Part shown: in pieces, positions 29,173 through 36,222 of the stretch
How the letters are laid out: each line of letters starts with the position of its first letter
How positions within the stretch are numbered: position 1 is the first letter of the stretch
DNA from: Bacteroidia bacterium
GTDB taxonomy: Bacteria; Bacteroidota; Bacteroidia; J057
Assembly: GCA_022760475.1 (NCBI GenBank)
Contig: JALEFZ010000052.1
Location: 152,755-216,754 of the forward strand
Direction of reading: 5' to 3'
Length of the DNA: 64,000 nucleotides
Made by a program: the position numbers and the translations under genes
Notes under the pieces: model-generated
Database searches by the model: none
The model's input: the letters and a program-made list of their open reading frames with translations, nothing else
Told to the model about the DNA's origin: nothing

Positions 29173-29192
29173 TGTCTAAAATTTACAACTTG

Positions 29193-29651
29193 ATGAAAAG
29201 AATTTTCATAATGTTAAGCCTGCTTCTTACTGGGCTCAGCTTACAGGCCCAGGACTATGGGCTAAGTTTCCAGGAGGTAGATAGCTTAATGAAAGTGGCC
29301 CCCAAGCCAATACTGGTGTTTCTGCATGCAGACTGGTGCAAGTACTGCCAAGGCATGAAGAAAACGACCTTTCAGGATGAGAAAGTAAAAACGAAGCTGA
29401 AATCAGACTTTTACTTCATATCCTTCAACGGTGAAAGTAAGGAGGATGTGGTTTTCAGCGGACATCGCTTTCGGTATCAGCCCAGCGGAGCTGGGACTGG
29501 GGAGCATCAACTAGCCAAGCAATTGGGGGAAGTTGATGGAGAACTGGCTTACCCGACTTTAGTCGTCCTCAATGACAAATATGAAATAATCGGCCAGTGG
29601 AACAGCTTCTTATCAGGAAAGCGTCTTGGAAGAATCTTAGCAAAACACTAA
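29193..29651 (+). CDS. Periplasmic thioredoxin-family protein
   Basis: An exported thioredoxin-fold protein. The ATG at 29193 gives a signal peptide (MKRIFIMLSLLLTGLSLQAQ); a GTG at 29172 in the same frame would place the start inside a palindromic repeat and is rejected. The mature protein has PILVFLHADWCKYCQGMKKTTF, with the redox pair CKYC, a central insertion (FSGHRFRYQPSGAGTGEHQLA), then the cis-proline region ELAYPTLVVLND. This is the thioredoxin_7/DsbD-gamma-like type used in periplasmic disulfide handling or metal delivery. It follows a TonB receptor carrying a CxxC in its plug, so the two may form a functional pair. About 146 residues before processing, as usual for the family. Confidence 0.9.
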   Translation: MKRIFIMLSLLLTGLSLQAQDYGLSFQEVDSLMKVAPKPILVFLHADWCKYCQGMKKTTFQDEKVKTKLKSDFYFISFNGESKEDVVFSGHRFRYQPSGAGTGEHQLAKQLGEVDGELAYPTLVVLNDKYEIIGQWNSFLSGKRLGRILAKH

Positions 29652-29836
29652 CCTAAATCCGACCTTGTTTGGAGGAATTAAATAATTGGTATTAAACCAA
29701 AAAGCAATTTTATAGTTCTAAACTTACGCCTTTTAGTCAGTTCAGTTAGGATTTTTACGCATCCGGTCAAAGGTACTTTTCATGATGCGATAATGATATA
29801 AATTGTAATTCAGTTCTTTATTACTTTGTTTATGAA

Positions 29837-29868
29837 GGGAGTCACGATGCTTGTGGGCTCCCTTTTTT
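29837..29868 (+). terminator. Probable terminator downstream of the thioredoxin gene
   Basis: GGGAG pairs with CTCCC across an imperfect stem-loop and is followed by TTTTTT. It lies 186 bases after the thioredoxin stop; the 240-base gap around it shows no gene. Confidence 0.55.
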
Positions 29869-29894
29869 ACTTTTGCATTTCTCAGCTCTTTCCA

Positions 29895-30341
29895 TCAAGC
29901 ACACAAACAATTGACCATCGGTCTCATGTTTTCGATTACTTCCGCACCTATGTTTCTTGCAAAGTAAAAGGCTGCTAACCAAGAGAGTCCTGCCCAAAAT
30001 ATAAACGTAAAAAACTCTCCATCGTAAAGTGCCCTTATTCCTTTGAAAATAAGAATGCCTTTTAATATATAATCCAAAATCATAACTGGGAATTCCAAAG
30101 AAGCTGAACACTCTGTAAAGATATTTTGGAAATAATTCATGCTAAACTCCAGGATCATGAAGAAAGCTATATAAGCATACCATAAGCCCTCCTTAAAAAA
30201 CCCACCTGCAAAAGCACTCAGCAATGTCCTGATGAATAAGCCTACAAACCCTGTTAAAAAGACAAGTAGGATTGCCTTCAACAACAAGCAGCCCTTCGGC
30301 TGTGATAAAAATTCAATGATTGAGGGGTCTATTAATTCCAT
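29895..30341 (-). CDS. Small multi-pass membrane protein of unknown function
   Basis: About 148 residues with four hydrophobic segments (AILLVFLTGFVGLFIRTLLSAF, LWYAYIAFFMILEFSMNYF, PVMILDYILKGILIF, FFTFIFWAGLSWLAAFYFA). No family is recognised. An overlapping frame on the same strand lacks this pattern and is discarded. There is no operon partner: the next gene upstream on this strand starts 492 bases away at 30833, its stop being separated by about 84 bases. The ATG is followed by a short acidic N-terminus, consistent with a cytoplasmic amino end. Confidence 0.65.
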   Translation of the reverse strand: MELIDPSIIEFLSQPKGCLLLKAILLVFLTGFVGLFIRTLLSAFAGGFFKEGLWYAYIAFFMILEFSMNYFQNIFTECSASLEFPVMILDYILKGILIFKGIRALYDGEFFTFIFWAGLSWLAAFYFARNIGAEVIENMRPMVNCLCA

Positions 30342-30425
30342 AAGATTTCTATTGTTTACTGAATACCTACCTTATTAAATGATTAGGATAATGTTCTTTC
30401 AAATTGATATACTATTTCTATTAAA

Positions 30426-30833
30426 CTAACGATCCTTGACCCTATAAACAAACTTAAGTCCGCTCCAGTCCTCATCAATAGCAGCCACCTTTACATCCAC
30501 CAATCCCGCTTCCAGAAAGTATTCCCTGATCCAGTCCCTTTTTAAGTCTGTAGCAATTTTCGATTTCCCCTTAGGCCAGGAAACCCATAATGTGCCGTCC
30601 TTCTTTAAGGAGCCCTTGGCTGTCAGAGCAATCTCTTTCACTTCTTCCATAGATGTACAGAAAACATGAATGAAATTCAAGTCTTCCCCCATCCCGAATT
30701 CTTCCTTCGTTAGGTCATCAGGTAGGTCAGAGAATAATTCGAAGTAGTGATTCGGTATTTGATGGAAAGCTGATCGAAAGCCCGCTTTAAGACCTAGCTT
30801 TTTTGCCAATGGAGTTGAGGAGTAGCCTGCCAT
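30426..30833 (-). CDS. DUF3052-like protein
   Basis: A cytoplasmic protein of about 135 residues. The ATG at 30833 gives MAGYSSTPLAKKLGLKAG, the characteristic N-terminus of DUF3052-type proteins; the in-frame ATG upstream adds 20 residues with no family resemblance. The rest has alternating helices and strands, including DLNFIHVFCTSMEEVKEI, LKKDGTLWVSWPKGKS and DWIREYFLEAGLVDVKVAAIDEDWSGLKFVYR, which resembles a Rossmann-like fold without an obvious catalytic site. The biochemical function is unknown in general. The gene lies alone, with a 467-base gap on its 5' side. Confidence 0.85.
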   Translation of the reverse strand: MAGYSSTPLAKKLGLKAGFRSAFHQIPNHYFELFSDLPDDLTKEEFGMGEDLNFIHVFCTSMEEVKEIALTAKGSLKKDGTLWVSWPKGKSKIATDLKRDWIREYFLEAGLVDVKVAAIDEDWSGLKFVYRVKDR

Positions 30834-30879
30834 GTTGCGAATTATTGATTGTTTTAAATAAAAATAATGATCCTGGGGA

Positions 30880-31146
30880 AAAGTCTTTAGCAAAGTCTAC
30901 TTATGAAGCATATTGGGCTCTCGAAAATTGGCCAGAAACTAAACACGACTACCACATTGGATTCATTGGTGCTCTACCCTATGGGGCACCTGAGCATAGG
31001 CAGTTGAGATTTCGCCTGGCTTGGGTTATGTAAGAGAAGTTGGTCTTTGGGAAACAAACCCTTACCAAAGGCTTGAAATGCAGATCCCTTTTCAATCTAT
31101 GGATCGTCAAGGTCAAGCTAAAAACTTGTACCGTCTGGTATTTTAG
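30880..31146 (+). pseudogene. Possible remnant of a decayed gene in the gap before rng
   Basis: The 467-base gap between the DUF3052 gene and rng has no intact gene. On the plus strand, one frame reads STYEAYWALENWPETKHDY and continues to GAPEHRQLRFRLAW near 31,020. A second frame then reads GYVREVGLWETNPYQRLEMQ and on to AKNLYRLVF, ending with TAG at 31144-31146, directly before a strong terminator. The two stretches look protein-like and would join by one frameshift near 31,010. I do not recognise the product. It may instead be chance. Confidence 0.3.
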
Positions 31147-31150
31147 AAAG

Positions 31151-31188
31151 AAAAGAGCCATTTCACACAAATGAAATGGCTCTTTTTT
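31151..31188. terminator. Strong bidirectional terminator
   Basis: A 15-bp perfect stem (AAAAGAGCCATTTCA / TGAAATGGCTCTTTT) with a 6-base loop, A-rich on one side and T-rich on the other. It can end the plus-strand remnant and the minus-strand rng operon. Confidence 0.85.
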
Positions 31189-31300
31189 ATGTCAAAGGCG
31201 GTGCCAGGTGTGTAACGGTTTCTGGTCTTAGGAGGGACAGGCAAATGTCTATTCCCCTTTATTGAAAGCTATTTCCGCTACACTTCGTTTTGCCTCTGTT

Positions 31301-32851
31301 TTAAAACTTGATCTCCTCGTTGTTGCTGTTGTAGTACTTTACCTTCGTAAAGGGCAAAGCAGCATCGGATTCGACTCTTACCCACAACCAGTAGGTATGG
31401 AACCATTGGAACTGTAAGCTCCTCATGAAACCTTGCTTTAGATAAGAGGCCACAAAAGGATTTACCCTGATGGTCAGCTTTTTCTCCTTGTTTTGGCGAA
31501 TGAGGAAATCAACGTTGTTGGAAATCTCATCTGCAATCAGGATAGAAGCCTGAATCTTACCTGTACCATTACAACTTGGGCATACTTCAGAGGTCTGAAT
31601 GTTGATCTGAGGCCTCACCCGCTGGCGGGTAATTTGGACCAGGCCAAACTTACTCATCGGCAAGATGGAGTGCTTGGCACGATCGGCTTTCATGACCTTC
31701 CTGAAATAATCATTGAAGATCCTTCTATTATCGGGTCGCTTCAGGTCAATGAAGTCTACCACAATAATCCCTCCCATATCTCTCAGTCTCAACTGTCTAG
31801 CGATCTCCTCTGCGGCTTCCATATTTACCTTAAGAGCCGTTTCTTCCAGGGTTTTGTCAAGGTTTTTGCTACCGGAGTTCACATCAATGACGTGCATGGC
31901 TTCGGTGTGTTCAATTACAAGGTAGGCTCCATTAGACATGGAGGCAACCTTACCAAATGATGCCTTGATCTGCTTTTCAAGCCCCATGGCATGGAAAAGC
32001 GGAGTCTTGGATTTATGAAACTTCAGCCCTTTCAGCATATCTGGCTGATAAGACTTCAGGTATTCCTCAATCTCTACATGAGACTGCGGATCATCCGTAT
32101 GGATGGAATCGAATCCCTGGCTCAACATGTCCCTCAGGATACTCGTGGCTCGATTATCTTCGCTGAGCACCTTGGCCGGAGGCCTTGCCCGTTGAAGGGA
32201 GCGCGCCATTTCGTTCCACTTGGAAACAATGGTTGAAATGTCATGACTTAGGCTGGCAGCATCTCTGCCTTCAGCGGCAGTGCGGACAATCATCCCAAAG
32301 TTGTTGGGACAAAGGCTTTCTGCCAATACCTTTAGACGCCTTCTTTCCTCGGCAGATCTGATCTTCTTTGAAACAGACACGGCCCTGGAAAATGGAACCA
32401 GTACTACGTATTGACCAGGTATGGAGATTTCGCTTGAAAGCCTTGGTCCCTTGGTAGAAATAGGTTCTTTTACTACCTGTACCAAAACTTCCTGACCAGG
32501 TTTCAACACCTCGGTCATCTTCCCGTGCTTATTGATATCAGGGACGGTTTTTATCTTTTCGATTGGGACAGGATTGCCCTGTCTTCCCTGACGAACAGCA
32601 CGTACAAATCTTAGCAGGGATTTCACCTGCGGTCCAAGATCGAGATAATGTAGGAATGCATCTCTAGGATGACCTACATCTACAAAAGCCGCATTTAAAC
32701 CAGTAACGACTTTTCGGACTTTCCCCAAAAAAAGATCACCCACGGAAAAGCCCTCTGAGAGCTTTTCGTGGTGAAGTTCTACTATTTTTTTATCCTGTAA
32801 TATCCCGATTCTGAGACCATCTTCGTTTTTAGTAACAACTAGTTCATTCAC
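31301..32851 (-). CDS. rng: Ribonuclease E/G family endoribonuclease
   Basis: A single-strand-specific endoribonuclease acting in rRNA maturation and mRNA decay. The N-terminal S1-like domain reads GDLFLGKVRKVVTGLNAAFVDVG. The catalytic DNase I-like core has AMHVIDVNSGSKN and GGIIVVDFIDLKR, whose two aspartates bind the catalytic magnesium. The Zn-link appears as CPSCNGTGK, the CxxC that pairs subunits. The 516-residue length and lack of a long disordered C-terminal tail make it RNase G-like rather than full-length RNase E, the normal situation in Bacteroidota. It is last in a minus-strand cluster HU, TPR protein, mS38-like ribosomal protein and rng, whose neighbourhood is conserved in the phylum. 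Confidence 0.95.
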   Translation of the reverse strand: MNELVVTKNEDGLRIGILQDKKIVELHHEKLSEGFSVGDLFLGKVRKVVTGLNAAFVDVGHPRDAFLHYLDLGPQVKSLLRFVRAVRQGRQGNPVPIEKIKTVPDINKHGKMTEVLKPGQEVLVQVVKEPISTKGPRLSSEISIPGQYVVLVPFSRAVSVSKKIRSAEERRRLKVLAESLCPNNFGMIVRTAAEGRDAASLSHDISTIVSKWNEMARSLQRARPPAKVLSEDNRATSILRDMLSQGFDSIHTDDPQSHVEIEEYLKSYQPDMLKGLKFHKSKTPLFHAMGLEKQIKASFGKVASMSNGAYLVIEHTEAMHVIDVNSGSKNLDKTLEETALKVNMEAAEEIARQLRLRDMGGIIVVDFIDLKRPDNRRIFNDYFRKVMKADRAKHSILPMSKFGLVQITRQRVRPQINIQTSEVCPSCNGTGKIQASILIADEISNNVDFLIRQNKEKKLTIRVNPFVASYLKQGFMRSLQFQWFHTYWLWVRVESDAALPFTKVKYYNSNNEEIKF

Positions 32852-33016
32852 TTTTTTTCTTGTTGGGCTTACTTTTCCTGCTGGTGCTCAGACCACAATG
32901 GAAAAAGGAGCTGAAGAATTGCTGGTGCGGAGGGCTAAGTAAGCGATGAACCAACTATGGACAATAAGTCCTGAAAATAGTTAACGAAAATAGTCTCAAA
33001 CCAAAAGGTCTGAGAA

Positions 33017-33109
33017 TTACTTCTTCTTCTTGTGACGGTTTTTTCTCAACCTTTTCTTGCGCTTATGAGTCGCAATCTTGTGTCTTTTTCTTTTTTTACC
33101 ACAAGGCAT
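33017..33109 (-). CDS. 30-residue mS38-like (AURKAIP1/COX24-type) ribosomal protein
   Basis: A very short basic protein: it begins MPCGKKRKRHKIATHKRKKR and continues LRKNRHKKKK. Of 30 residues, about 21 are Lys, Arg or His. This matches the small AURKAIP1/COX24-domain proteins annotated in Bacteroidota, relatives of the mitochondrial ribosomal protein mS38, and is expected to bind rRNA. It is easily missed because of its length. It sits between the TPR gene and rng on the same strand, 31 bases after the TPR stop, consistent with co-transcription with an RNA-processing gene. The ATG is preceded by an A/T-rich leader without a Shine-Dalgarno sequence, as is common in this phylum. Confidence 0.88.
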   Translation of the reverse strand: MPCGKKRKRHKIATHKRKKRLRKNRHKKKK

Positions 33110-33140
33110 AATTTTTCTTGTTTTTTATGATTAATAACGA

Positions 33141-33989
33141 TTAAAATCTACTCCTCACCTGTTTAGCGGCGGCTTTAAGCTCATCGTTTGTGCTTTCCTT
33201 TATTACCCTATCCAATTCCTGGATGGCTTCTGTTGTTTTTTCAAGCTGTGCATATGTCATAGCCAGTTTGAAACGAGCTTCGTCGTTGTTAGGATTGAGC
33301 TTAAGCACTTTGAGAAAGCGTGAGGATGCTTTCTCCCACTGGCCGGTCTGCATTGAGAAGTCTCCCAATTGCATACTGGCTTCAACATTGTCAGGATTGA
33401 TGTCCAGGACGCTTCTGATGGTCATGATGCCACGCATGGCGTTTTGTTGCAATCCGGATTTCACATAGGAAAGTCCCAAATATAGTAGGGCTTCCTCATT
33501 CTGTTCTTCCTTTTGGACCACTTCTTCAAGATAAGTCATGGCCTTGTCAGAAAACTTTCTAAACAAGACTGAATCGGCCTGAACCATGGTCGTCTGTGTT
33601 GCCTTGTAAGCCAACACTCCTGCCTTTTGTTGATTTTGTAAAGAACTTTCTGCTGCAAGTAATACATCTGCATACTTGGCTGCATACGCCCATTGAAAAT
33701 TCCTGTCTAATGAGTCTACCAGGGTACGTAAGATCCCTGCTTTGGTTGAAGCCTCAGCTTTTTCGACCTCATTTATCAATGAAAGGAATTTAGGGTCCTC
33801 AAGTTTGGGCAAATTAATGCCCTCGTTCTGGCCTGGGCCGGAAATATCCGCAACCTCAAGGCCTGTTTTCTTTTTGTTGGTAAGATTGGTTTTATCTGCC
33901 AGAAACAATAGAATGAAAAGGATCGCTCCAACTCCTAATACTATTGCTCTTAACACAACTCCTGATCGAGAAGATTCTGTTTTTTCCAT
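33141..33989 (-). CDS. Membrane-anchored tetratricopeptide repeat protein
   Basis: About 282 residues. A single N-terminal helix (VVLRAIVLGVGAILFILLFLA) anchors it in the membrane, followed by a linker (residues 35-70) and then helix pairs of TPR type. The clearest repeats are NEEALLYLGLSYVKSGLQQNA, NVEASMQLGDFSMQTGQWEKA and NDEARFKLAMTYAQLEKTTEA. These carry the usual TPR positions (A/G at 8, A at 20, P before the first helix). It is a scaffold rather than an enzyme; partners are unknown. It lies 18 bases downstream of the HU gene and 31 bases before the mS38-like gene, so the four genes HU to rng look like one operon. Confidence 0.85.
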   Translation of the reverse strand: MEKTESSRSGVVLRAIVLGVGAILFILLFLADKTNLTNKKKTGLEVADISGPGQNEGINLPKLEDPKFLSLINEVEKAEASTKAGILRTLVDSLDRNFQWAYAAKYADVLLAAESSLQNQQKAGVLAYKATQTTMVQADSVLFRKFSDKAMTYLEEVVQKEEQNEEALLYLGLSYVKSGLQQNAMRGIMTIRSVLDINPDNVEASMQLGDFSMQTGQWEKASSRFLKVLKLNPNNDEARFKLAMTYAQLEKTTEAIQELDRVIKESTNDELKAAAKQVRSRF

Positions 33990-34007
33990 GCAGGAATCTT
34001 AAAGATT

Positions 34008-34310
34008 TTAGGATTTTTCTACTACAGGAATGTCTGACGACTTAACCTTTTCAACGAATACCTTAGCCGGCTTGAAACTGGGCACATAATGTGCTGGAAT
34101 AACAATAGGCTTATTTTGTGAAATGATCCTACCTACCTTTTCCTTTCGATGCTTAACAACGAAAGAACCAAATCCACGGATGTAAACATTCTCACCTTTT
34201 GAGAGGGAATTTTTCACTACTGAGAAAAATCCTTCAAGTGCTGCAGATACATCTGCTTTGTCAATTCCCGTCTTCTGAGAAATCTCTACAATAACTTCTG
34301 CCTTAGTCAC
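34008..34310 (-). CDS. hup: HU-family DNA-binding protein
   Basis: A histone-like nucleoid protein that bends and compacts DNA as a dimer. It has MTKAEVIVEISQKTGIDKADV at the start, the dimer helices, and the DNA-binding arm region GFGSFVVKHRKEKVGRIISQNKPIVIPAHYVPSFKPAK. The length of 100 residues is close to the family norm; the short C-terminal tail (SSDIPVVEKS) is an extension. Bacteroidota arms often carry isoleucine-proline changes, as here. A well-formed promoter lies 60-90 bases upstream. It is the first gene of a minus-strand unit with the TPR protein, the mS38-like protein and rng, and is divergent from mutY. Confidence 0.96.
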   Translation of the reverse strand: MTKAEVIVEISQKTGIDKADVSAALEGFFSVVKNSLSKGENVYIRGFGSFVVKHRKEKVGRIISQNKPIVIPAHYVPSFKPAKVFVEKVKSSDIPVVEKS

Positions 34311-34372
34311 AGTAAAATATATTTTATGCTAAATGGATGAAAGAGTGCTGATTAAGAGTGAAATACGCCACG

Positions 34373-34402
34373 CAAATTTAGTAGAAACAAGCGAACCGCA
34401 AA
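34373..34402 (-). promoter_or_regulatory. Bacteroidota-type promoter for the HU operon
   Basis: On the minus strand, TTTG (34402-34399) and TAAATTTG (34380-34373) are separated by 18 bases, an excellent fit to the TTTG / TAnnTTTG promoter form. It lies 63 bases before the HU start codon. Confidence 0.75.
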
Positions 34403-34585
34403 ACTTTTTCGAGGAAAAAGGCTCTAATCAAGTGTTAAATACCAATATTCCAGCGCGATTAGCATCTACAAAAATAATATTTTTACCACGGATAGCCCTC
34501 AATTGCACCATTTGCAGGTAAAATCCTTGTTAATAACTTATTTTAGCTTGTTGGGTTTAACAAAAAAAACAAAATTTTAACAGCC

Positions 34586-35596
34586 TTGGGAATAGGATCT
34601 AAAGTCGAAGAATGGTACCACCAAAATGGTCGCCAGTTACCTTGGAGAGACACCTATGATCCATATCAAATATGGATTGCAGAAGTTATCCTCCAACAAA
34701 CCCGAATTGAACAAGGAGTAGGATACTTCTACAAATTCATCGAGCGGTTTCCCAATGTGCAGGAACTCGCTTCCGCAGAACTCGATGAAGTCCTTAAATA
34801 CTGGGAGGGCTTGGGCTATTACAGCCGTGCAAGAAACCTCCATGCAGCAGCAGGGCAATTGGTGGATCAGTATGCGGGGAATTTTCCAGAGCATCACAGT
34901 GAATTGGTCAAGCTAAAAGGAATAGGACCCTATACAAGTAGGGCGATTGGCTCATTTGCCTTTGCCAACCCTACAGGGGTGATCGACGGGAATGTACTGA
35001 GGGTCATGAGCCGTGTTCTGGGTGATTCTTCCCCCATTAACCAACAAAAAACCCGCAAAAACTTCCAGGAAATCATAGACCAATGGGTTGAAGGGCAAAA
35101 TTCCAGGGCTTTCAATCATGGAATCATGGACATAGGTGCTACCATTTGTACCCCGCGAAAACCTGGATGTATGATATGCCCCCTGGTAGGATCATGTGTT
35201 GCATATGATAAAGGACTGACCCAACTGCTACCTTATAAAGAGAAAAAACTAAAAAGGAGTCAGAAATACCTTCAATTTTTCCTCCCCGAACCTACAATAC
35301 CCAAACTTCCTATACGTCAGCGTCCTAAGGAAGGGATTTGGGGAGGCCTTTGGGAAATCCCTAATGTGGAAGTAGATCTTGAACTGTGGAAAAAGAAAGA
35401 ATCCAGCTATGGAGGCAATTATCTGACTGAATTCAAACATATTTTGACACATTTGGACCTACATATTCAGGTATTTGAGTTAAAAGGAATAGAAAAAATA
35501 GACTGGGGAGAAGTACAATTCATTTCAAAGGAGGAAATCCCTAAGTTTGCTTTTTCAAAGGCTGTTTTAAAAATTTTTGATAAAACAGTATATTAA
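34586..35596 (+). CDS. mutY: A/G-specific adenine glycosylase
   Basis: It removes adenine mispaired with 8-oxoguanine in base-excision repair. The N-terminal domain carries QLPWRDTYDPYQIWIAEVILQQTR with catalytic Glu33, the helix-hairpin-helix LKGIGPYTSRAIGSF, and VIDGNV with catalytic Asp134. The iron-sulfur loop is CTPRKPGCMICPLVGSC (Cys-x6-Cys-x2-Cys-x5-Cys). The C-terminal NUDIX-like domain, which recognises 8-oxoguanine, has EGIWGGLWEIPN. No ATG is available at the right place: the frame opens at 34547 after a TAG, and the TTG at 34586 is the first plausible initiation codon giving a normal N-terminus. It heads the conserved mutY-ssb-gldE-gldD block. Confidence 0.95.
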   Translation: MGIGSKVEEWYHQNGRQLPWRDTYDPYQIWIAEVILQQTRIEQGVGYFYKFIERFPNVQELASAELDEVLKYWEGLGYYSRARNLHAAAGQLVDQYAGNFPEHHSELVKLKGIGPYTSRAIGSFAFANPTGVIDGNVLRVMSRVLGDSSPINQQKTRKNFQEIIDQWVEGQNSRAFNHGIMDIGATICTPRKPGCMICPLVGSCVAYDKGLTQLLPYKEKKLKRSQKYLQFFLPEPTIPKLPIRQRPKEGIWGGLWEIPNVEVDLELWKKKESSYGGNYLTEFKHILTHLDLHIQVFELKGIEKIDWGEVQFISKEEIPKFAFSKAVLKIFDKTVY

Positions 35597-35681
35597 GTGA
35601 AAGAAAGTTCCAATATTCAGGATTTTGAGGCGAAAAGAAATAGCCGAACTGAGGCCAGAGGGACTTTCCAATTAAATCAAA

Positions 35682-36176
35682 ATGGCAAAATACGGACTTA
35701 ACAAAGTTGAGCTGATAGGTAACCTGGGGCAAGATCCCGAGGTTCGCCACACCGATAAAGGCATCATGTACACAACTTTGAACCTCGCCTGCACAGAGAG
35801 ATTCAGGGACAGGGAGGGTAATAATGTAGACAGAACCGAGTGGTTGAGAGTTACCCTTTGGCGTGGGCAGGCAGAAATTGCAAGCAAATACCTCAGAAAA
35901 GGATCTACGGTATTCATAGAGGGAAGGCTACGCACCAGCAGTTGGGAAACTCCCCAGGGAGAAAAGCGAAGCAGAACAGATATAGAAGGCATTCGACTCA
36001 TTCTACTCGATGGCAGGCCTCAACAGTCCAATCCTGGTGGGCAAGGTCAGATGCATAGTCCTGTTTCTCAGACTAACTACCAATCGCAGCAATCTAATCC
36101 TGTAAATCAGCAAGGCTCATCTACCAATAATACTCCTGATATTCAGGAAAATGATGTTGATGATTTACCTTTTTAA
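35682..36176 (+). CDS. ssb: Single-stranded DNA-binding protein
   Basis: It coats single-stranded DNA during replication and repair and recruits partner proteins by its acidic C-terminal tip. The OB fold (residues 1-110) has NKVELIGNLGQDPEVR, TTLNLACTER, TEWLRVTLWRGQAEIASKYLRKGSTVFIEGRLRTSSW and GIRLILLD. A Gln/Asn/Ser-rich linker follows, ending in DVDDLPF, the standard protein-interaction tail. The length of 164 residues is normal. The gene is 85 bases after mutY and 46 bases before gldE, the gene order found in many Bacteroidota. Confidence 0.97.
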   Translation: MAKYGLNKVELIGNLGQDPEVRHTDKGIMYTTLNLACTERFRDREGNNVDRTEWLRVTLWRGQAEIASKYLRKGSTVFIEGRLRTSSWETPQGEKRSRTDIEGIRLILLDGRPQQSNPGGQGQMHSPVSQTNYQSQQSNPVNQQGSSTNNTPDIQENDVDDLPF

Positions 36177-36222
36177 CCTCCCCTCTTTGTGCAAATAGAT
36201 CTAACTCAAAATATAAATTTAA

